From Strongylocentrotus droebachiensis (lineage: Eukaryota > Echinodermata > Echinoidea > Camarodonta > Strongylocentrotidae): a stretch of DNA of 64,000 nt. A program made the translations under genes and the position numbers. Numbering within the stretch: position 1 is the first letter of the stretch; each line of letters begins with the position of its first letter. The notes below the pieces were generated by a model that did not search any database, had not been told where the DNA came from, and was given only the letters and a program-made list of their open reading frames with translations. The stretch covers positions 358,501-422,500 of the forward strand of contig JAVYIG010000066.1 in assembly GCA_035222895.1 (NCBI GenBank). The letters run 5' to 3'. Below are positions 58,701-64,000 of the stretch, piece by piece.

Positions 58701-60336
58701 ACATCCTATTTACAACTCAAGTCTATCATTGAAAGTAAATTTGAATGACAGCCTTGATCAAATATAGAAATTGATGCAGATAAGATCTATTTGAGATAAA
58801 GGGATGCAAGTATCACCCGTGTTGTATTATCCTTGAGAGAACTTAACTCTTTTTCTGGTTATGATTGTTTTTTAACTTTTTGAAGGGTAGGTGATTCAAC
58901 TCAGACACCTTGACAGTATGCATATAATCTAGCAACGCTTTCAAATATATTATCGTGCAAACTCCCAATTCTATGTTTGGAGGAAATGACCTTTACTATT
59001 CAAGTCAATAATGCTTGTGTTATTGTTTTCTATATTTGGAATACAGCTCACTACAAAAGGGAATGTATCATACTGCTGCATACAAGGAAAGCACATCCCA
59101 CAAATAATCATGTCAAGTGGGAAACATTTTCTCTGAGAAATATGAGGGAATAAAACATTCAGATGTAATCAATATTCAAAGGACTCGTTTCAGTTGAAAT
59201 TGATTTATCTCATTCTCAAGTTCTGGGCTTGTTGACTTACTCAAGGTGGAAATATCATGAATTTGGATATAAGAAGAATGATTTTCAATGCACATATTTT
59301 TTCTCAACAAACATATAAATATCTCAGAGAACATAATCAGACAGCTACCCACACCCCTCATGGGGTTTAATTAACCTGGTCTCTGCATTTATGTACAGTT
59401 TTCCTTAGTCGAATAGATACAGGCAGATGACTTACACAGTAATTATATTCAGTTAACATCAATTGATTGGTAAATCATTAGTAAACACTGTTGGAGTAGC
59501 CAAGAATTAAGAAGCAATAGGACTCCTCTATCAAAAAGTGTTAATTTGTGTTAATATTTTCAAGGTGTTCCTGTCAATACCCTTCAATATTTCCAGAACA
59601 TGTTTTGAAAAAATTATTTAAGGAGGAAATGGTCAAGGCAATGAGCTGATGAATCTCCTTACTACTTTATCATCAGTCTGTACGGTAATGTTTTGATATT
59701 CTCTTCTTTTTGGAACAATTCCCAAAATAATTTCAAGGTATTCGGTCAATATCCTCTGAGACTGAGTAGTGGGTGTGATTCCAGGGCTCAAGTGGCTAAA
59801 TTAAAGGCCTTGTAATTGCAGAGTAAAGTGTAACAGGAAATGAGAGAATTTGCCAAGGATTACGGTGATTTCCTCTCCTAATACGATCACTGTCATGTTT
59901 CTCACATGTCTCTATTCAGACAGCTGTGCCAACGCCAATGGCTCACATACTCAAAGTAGTCAGTTTGTTGATTCGTTATTGTCGAGTTTGGTCTCTACTG
60001 GGATACATTTGATGAAGGGGATGAAAATAAATGCAGTCAAATCAAAGGGCAGTTCGATTCATAAACTACCCTGGAGGTTTTTTTTTCCTTTACCAACACA
60101 CCAGTGAAACATACTGTAGGCCCAGAATACTAAATTCATGGCATGAATGGACAAAATAAGAGCCTTGGCAATCCTATTACAGGAAGTAGAAAAAAATAAA
60201 CAAACAGAGCTCCACAATATCCAAGGGGTCTTTGTTGATAATTTTTAGCCCTATGCGGATCTAGACTTAGATCTACATTGTGGGTGCCTATGTGTCCTGG
60301 GCACTAGTAAATGTTTTACCTTGCAGTAAAACAAAG
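55765..60336. other. Non-coding stretch
   Basis: A C-rich segment lies at 57915-58025. A frame at 58150-58374 follows an acceptor-like CTCCCTCAG but has no other support. No gene is called. Confidence 0.45.
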
Positions 60337-60681
60337 TAAAGGCATTGTTTAACACTGTTTCCAGTTTTACAAATCTGAGATACATGGTCCTTCTTGTTAT
60401 CAGTGTCTGTGATATGGTGTAATATTGAAGCCCTAAATAAATTGCACTTAAAAATGATCATGAAGTGCCTGACCGGTTTTTACCATATATTCATTTTAAC
60501 CAAGAGACTGTAGTGTTTTTAAAAACAGTTTTTAACATTTATAATTCCAATCATAAATATCTTGATAATCAGACAGGCTATTGGCTTGTTCAAGTCATGG
60601 GATTCCTGACTGACCTGAAGGTTTATAATTTTGATTGCAGCATCAGCTGTTTAGAATCTGTGGCAAAGATATCCAATCCCT
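60337..60681. mobile_element. TTAA-type MITE, family A copy 2 (inverted, eroded)
   Basis: Inverse homologue of 3190-3566: TGTTATCAGTGTCTGTGATA, CCAATCATAAATATCTTGAT and CCCTTTAA at 60678-60685. The left end has decayed to TAAAGGCATTG, so the TTAA is intact only on the right. Confidence 0.75.
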
Positions 60682-60857
60682 TTAAACTAAAAACTTCTAG
60701 TTTTAATACATATTATAATAGGTCACTATAATCTGAACATAACAAAAAGACAGAGAAGCACAAGGAGGATGAAAAGGAAAAGAAGCAAAGTAACATAAAA
60801 AATAAAATAAAAATTATAAAGAAGGGAGTAAAATTGGAGAAGAAAAAGAACAAGCAC

Positions 60858-61065
60858 TATGAACATGACTGACAAAGAAAGCGGACAAAATATACAGTTC
60901 CTCAAGTAGACAAAGGAACATCCCTTCACTGCTATTATGTAAAAAGGTGAATATGCATGTGACACCTGTTCTACACATTTTTACATAATAGCAGTGAAGG
61001 GATGTTCCTTTTTCTACCTGAGGAACTGTATATTTTGTCCGCTTTCTTTGTCGGTCATGTTCATA
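60858..61065. mobile_element. Near-perfect ~208-bp hairpin MITE
   Basis: TATGAACATGACTGACAAAG at the left returns inverted at 61065, with about 88-base arms containing GCGGACAAAATATACAGTTC and AACATCCCTTCACTGCTATT, and a loop near 60945-60975. Only a few mismatches between arms. Confidence 0.85.
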
Positions 61066-64000
61066 AGGAAGGTAAGAATTAGTAGCAGAAGAAACAGGAT
61101 GATAAAGAGACTTCAGAATAAAAGCTGGAGAAAGATAAAATTAGAACATGAGCATGGTCCTACCTTTCCATGTCTTCTTCTCGCACTTCTCACAGGTAAC
61201 AAGGTAACACATGATGAGAAGGATAGGATTCGTCAAGTTGCTAGCAAAGCTCAGTTCTTTGATCAGATGGGTCCAAACAACAGTTCACCAAATAGCTGGA
61301 CGATCATACAATAGATTCAACTGGAATAAAATAGAAATTTAAACAGAGTCAATGAAAATAGGCTACGGCATTAAAAACAAAAAGTTTGTATGATTTCATT
61401 GTCTATAGTCTGTTTAGTCTGGTCAGGTGATAGCCACTACCGGTAATTAAAAAAGACTTGCTGCTTCATATCATGGTTGGATACCTATTAACTAAGAGTT
61501 TGCAATATGGATCCATGATTTTCGCAGACAGCTTTGTCAAGAAGTTGTGTGATTTCTTTTGCTTAGCAACTGCTGGCATGCATAATGGGTTGCTGGATCA
61601 GATAAAGCTCTGGCAATAAATCAAACGTGAAAATTACATCCCTTAATGATACATGTACCTGAGATTATGTGGTCATAATAGCCAATATCATTATGCAACA
61701 CCATCTGTTTGTATACATGTATATACACTTTAGCTCTTACACGTACATCCTCTGAAACTTTGCCACTCTAAAGCATAAGACTTCAAGAATACAATGATAC
61801 ACTGAATAAAACATACATCATTCACTTTTAAATATCCTTACCCTTTCTATATCCTCTCTAGCAATGTAAATAATAAAACTACAAAATCAAAATGGTGTTT
61901 ACAAATGGATATTATGTACAAGCTGCTTTCACATACTCCAAAGTGTACACGGAAACCCAGGTCTCGTCAAAGCAAGCTGTTTCCAGCAAATGCAATACCA
62001 CACAACTCTTGAAGGCTCCTGTCAGAAAAATCTTGACCACTTGATGTTCAAGCTGCAACTGCTCTGCAACCACTGATCACTTGATCTACTAGCTCTTATG
62101 TTATGATGGCTTTGAATATAGGAAGCATGCATCCACACATGATCCTGCTCAATGATCCCTATTAGCTCTCACATCCAATTCCAAACTGATAACTGGCCAA
62201 CAAGCACTAGCAGCAATGAATGACTGCCTCGATCTGGTTTGCCGTTTGATAATACCCAAACATGTACGTGACTTCCGACTTGAATACCTGTCGAGCTCAA
62301 TGAGGCTACCTTCACGCTGAAGTGAGCATTGCTTGCCAGTGACTGCATTGTCCTTCAGCCTTCCCCAGGCGTTACCCTAGAGAAGCCTGTGGGTGACCCC
62401 ATGCTTCACTGGGCAAACATCCACACACTAGCTCTCTAAAAATTCATTGGAAGCCTCATATACGTGTTCCATGCTCGAAATTTTGAAATGTCATCAGACA
62501 CAGAGAACAAAATTGTGGGGTTTCTGAATGAAAATGACAACTTTACATATTTGTTGTTGTTTTTTACTTTTTATGATGAGTACATGCCCATTTCCCTTTT
62601 TGCCCTCATTGTACCAATTAACTCCCTGAAACTAAACCTAGTAAAGTAGTAGGACAAAACAAAATTAAAATCCTGGCAGCCTGATACTAATTTACTTCAA
62701 AACAATAAATGCGGTAAAGGTAGCTTTAAAAATATTAAAGGCAAATGCAATATAATGAATAATATAACCCTTATCGAAACCAATAAAGCGTAGATGCCTC
62801 CTGGACAACTGACAAAATATAGATTACAAAGCAAGAATTTCAATTTTTCTTAAAAATATATCAAACTGGGAAGTTTCATTAGAATCTTTCCCTGCATGCT
62901 TTCAAATACCCTTTTGGAAAAAGCATGAAACTAGTTCTCACAATCATCATTTTTTCTAACATTAACATTTTTCAGTTTTTGTTATCATTGTTGAAAGTTC
63001 ACTGCACTTTGACTGAATGTGTGTGCACATGAAAAAGTACTCTAATAACGATACACCTTCAAAAGAAGGAGGCTGTTAGGCAGTGCCATGAAATGTTGAT
63101 ATGTCCTTGAGCTTCACCGAGCCCCAGTCTCACCCTTGATTGAGATACCCATGGGTTACCCCACAGTGCAGCGAACCAAGTATCCTTGACCTCAATATAG
63201 ATTGCTCAAGATATTCACAGAGCCTGCCCTGGATGAAAACACACATATTACATCATTCACGCGCTAGTCTACTACACTATCATTTAAATAGGCCTAGATG
63301 CTTTAAACATTGCTCTTTAGTCATCACGGGTTTTGCCGAACCCGGGTTTGACTTGAAAATTTCGGGCGGGGACCGGGTACCCGAAATTTTCACCACTGCA
63401 CTGACACTAAAAATCGTGTGCATGCAGCGGCGGGAGTTAGACTAAGTTGCTGTTCTAATAATGCGACGGAAAGGACAGTTACTGCTTTCAAAACAATAAA
63501 ATAATCAATTGAATTAAATTAAGATGCTTTAAAAAATAAATAGATATCGTTTCAGTTGACGGTAGGTGTTTTTATCGCTCTAAAATTGAGGCTGCAAGAA
63601 AGGAATCACGCTTCGTGGTACCGATCGAGTGCGTTCAGAAACGGAAGTGGAAATAGATCTATGACCCACTGAAGACAGCAAGAAAGTGCACACAGAAGAC
63701 TAAAATGTTGATCAGACTATTGCAATTAAATCGTAATACTCAAGGCATTAATTTAATTGTCAAATTATATCCACAATATAATGATTTACCCTTGATAGTT
63801 TGAGGAAGGAAAATAAATTAAAGCTCTTGAAATAACATCGAAGTGCCTTTCGTTCGTTCTAAAAATGCGCGTATAACGGCAAGCAGAAGTTACGAGTCAA
63901 GCTTGATATGCATGTTTACATCCCTACACCGTCATCCGACCTGATCGGAACAATAAGCATTAAACCGATTAAAAAACATCACTTAAGACTTTGAGGGACT
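61066..64000. other. Non-coding end of window
   Basis: A terminal-exon-like block at 61196-61314 is discussed under findings. A short palindrome lies at about 63353-63391 (GAAAATTTCGGG against CCCGAAATTTTC) next to a CAGTGGTG-type end on the minus strand, possibly a hAT fragment. Nothing else is recognised. Confidence 0.4.

Overview
This is a eukaryotic, AT-rich, intron-rich and repeat-dense window. It most likely comes from a marine invertebrate deuterostome, and I favour an echinoderm such as a sea urchin. That placement is an inference from the divergence of the one clear gene and from the general repeat style, not from a diagnostic marker. No rRNA, tRNA gene, prokaryotic operon or CRISPR array is visible.

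The only gene I can assemble with confidence is on the + strand at 31141-49912. Sixteen exons with GT-AG borders and fully consistent phases join into about 939 codons ending at a TGA. The product is a cortactin-binding protein 2 (CTTNBP2) homologue: ankyrin repeats, then a P-loop NTPase-like domain, then a conserved all-alpha region and a basic, Ser-rich tail. The first exon in the window starts behind a splice acceptor in phase 1. The N-terminal coiled-coil part of the family is therefore missing here and should lie further upstream. Unlike the vertebrate protein as I remember it, this copy keeps an intact Walker A and a Walker B-like strand.

The left third is dominated by one very large mobile-looking structure at 5167-21797 (16.6 kb). 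It has inverted terminal repeats of about 3.8 and 4.1 kb that are nearly identical where I compared them, and it is flanked by a perfect 6-bp direct repeat, CAATAG. From outside to inside each arm carries an AT-rich 32-bp tandem array, a unique stretch with a CRE-like site and a splice-donor ATG, a roughly 125-bp tandem block, a homopurine/homopyrimidine block with a period near 190 bp, and one exon-like block. The spacer holds nested insertions and satellites. No transposase was recognised. This is the best candidate in the window for something undescribed.

The rest is non-coding DNA with many small transposons: TTAA-flanked piggyBac-type MITEs (two families present twice, mostly inverted and tens of kb apart), a hAT-like element that has captured a LINE reverse-transcriptase fragment, several near-perfect hairpin MITEs, tRNA-related SINE-like copies, microsatellites, and an unusual number of poly-C/poly-G runs. 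From 51.7 kb to the end I see no confident gene.
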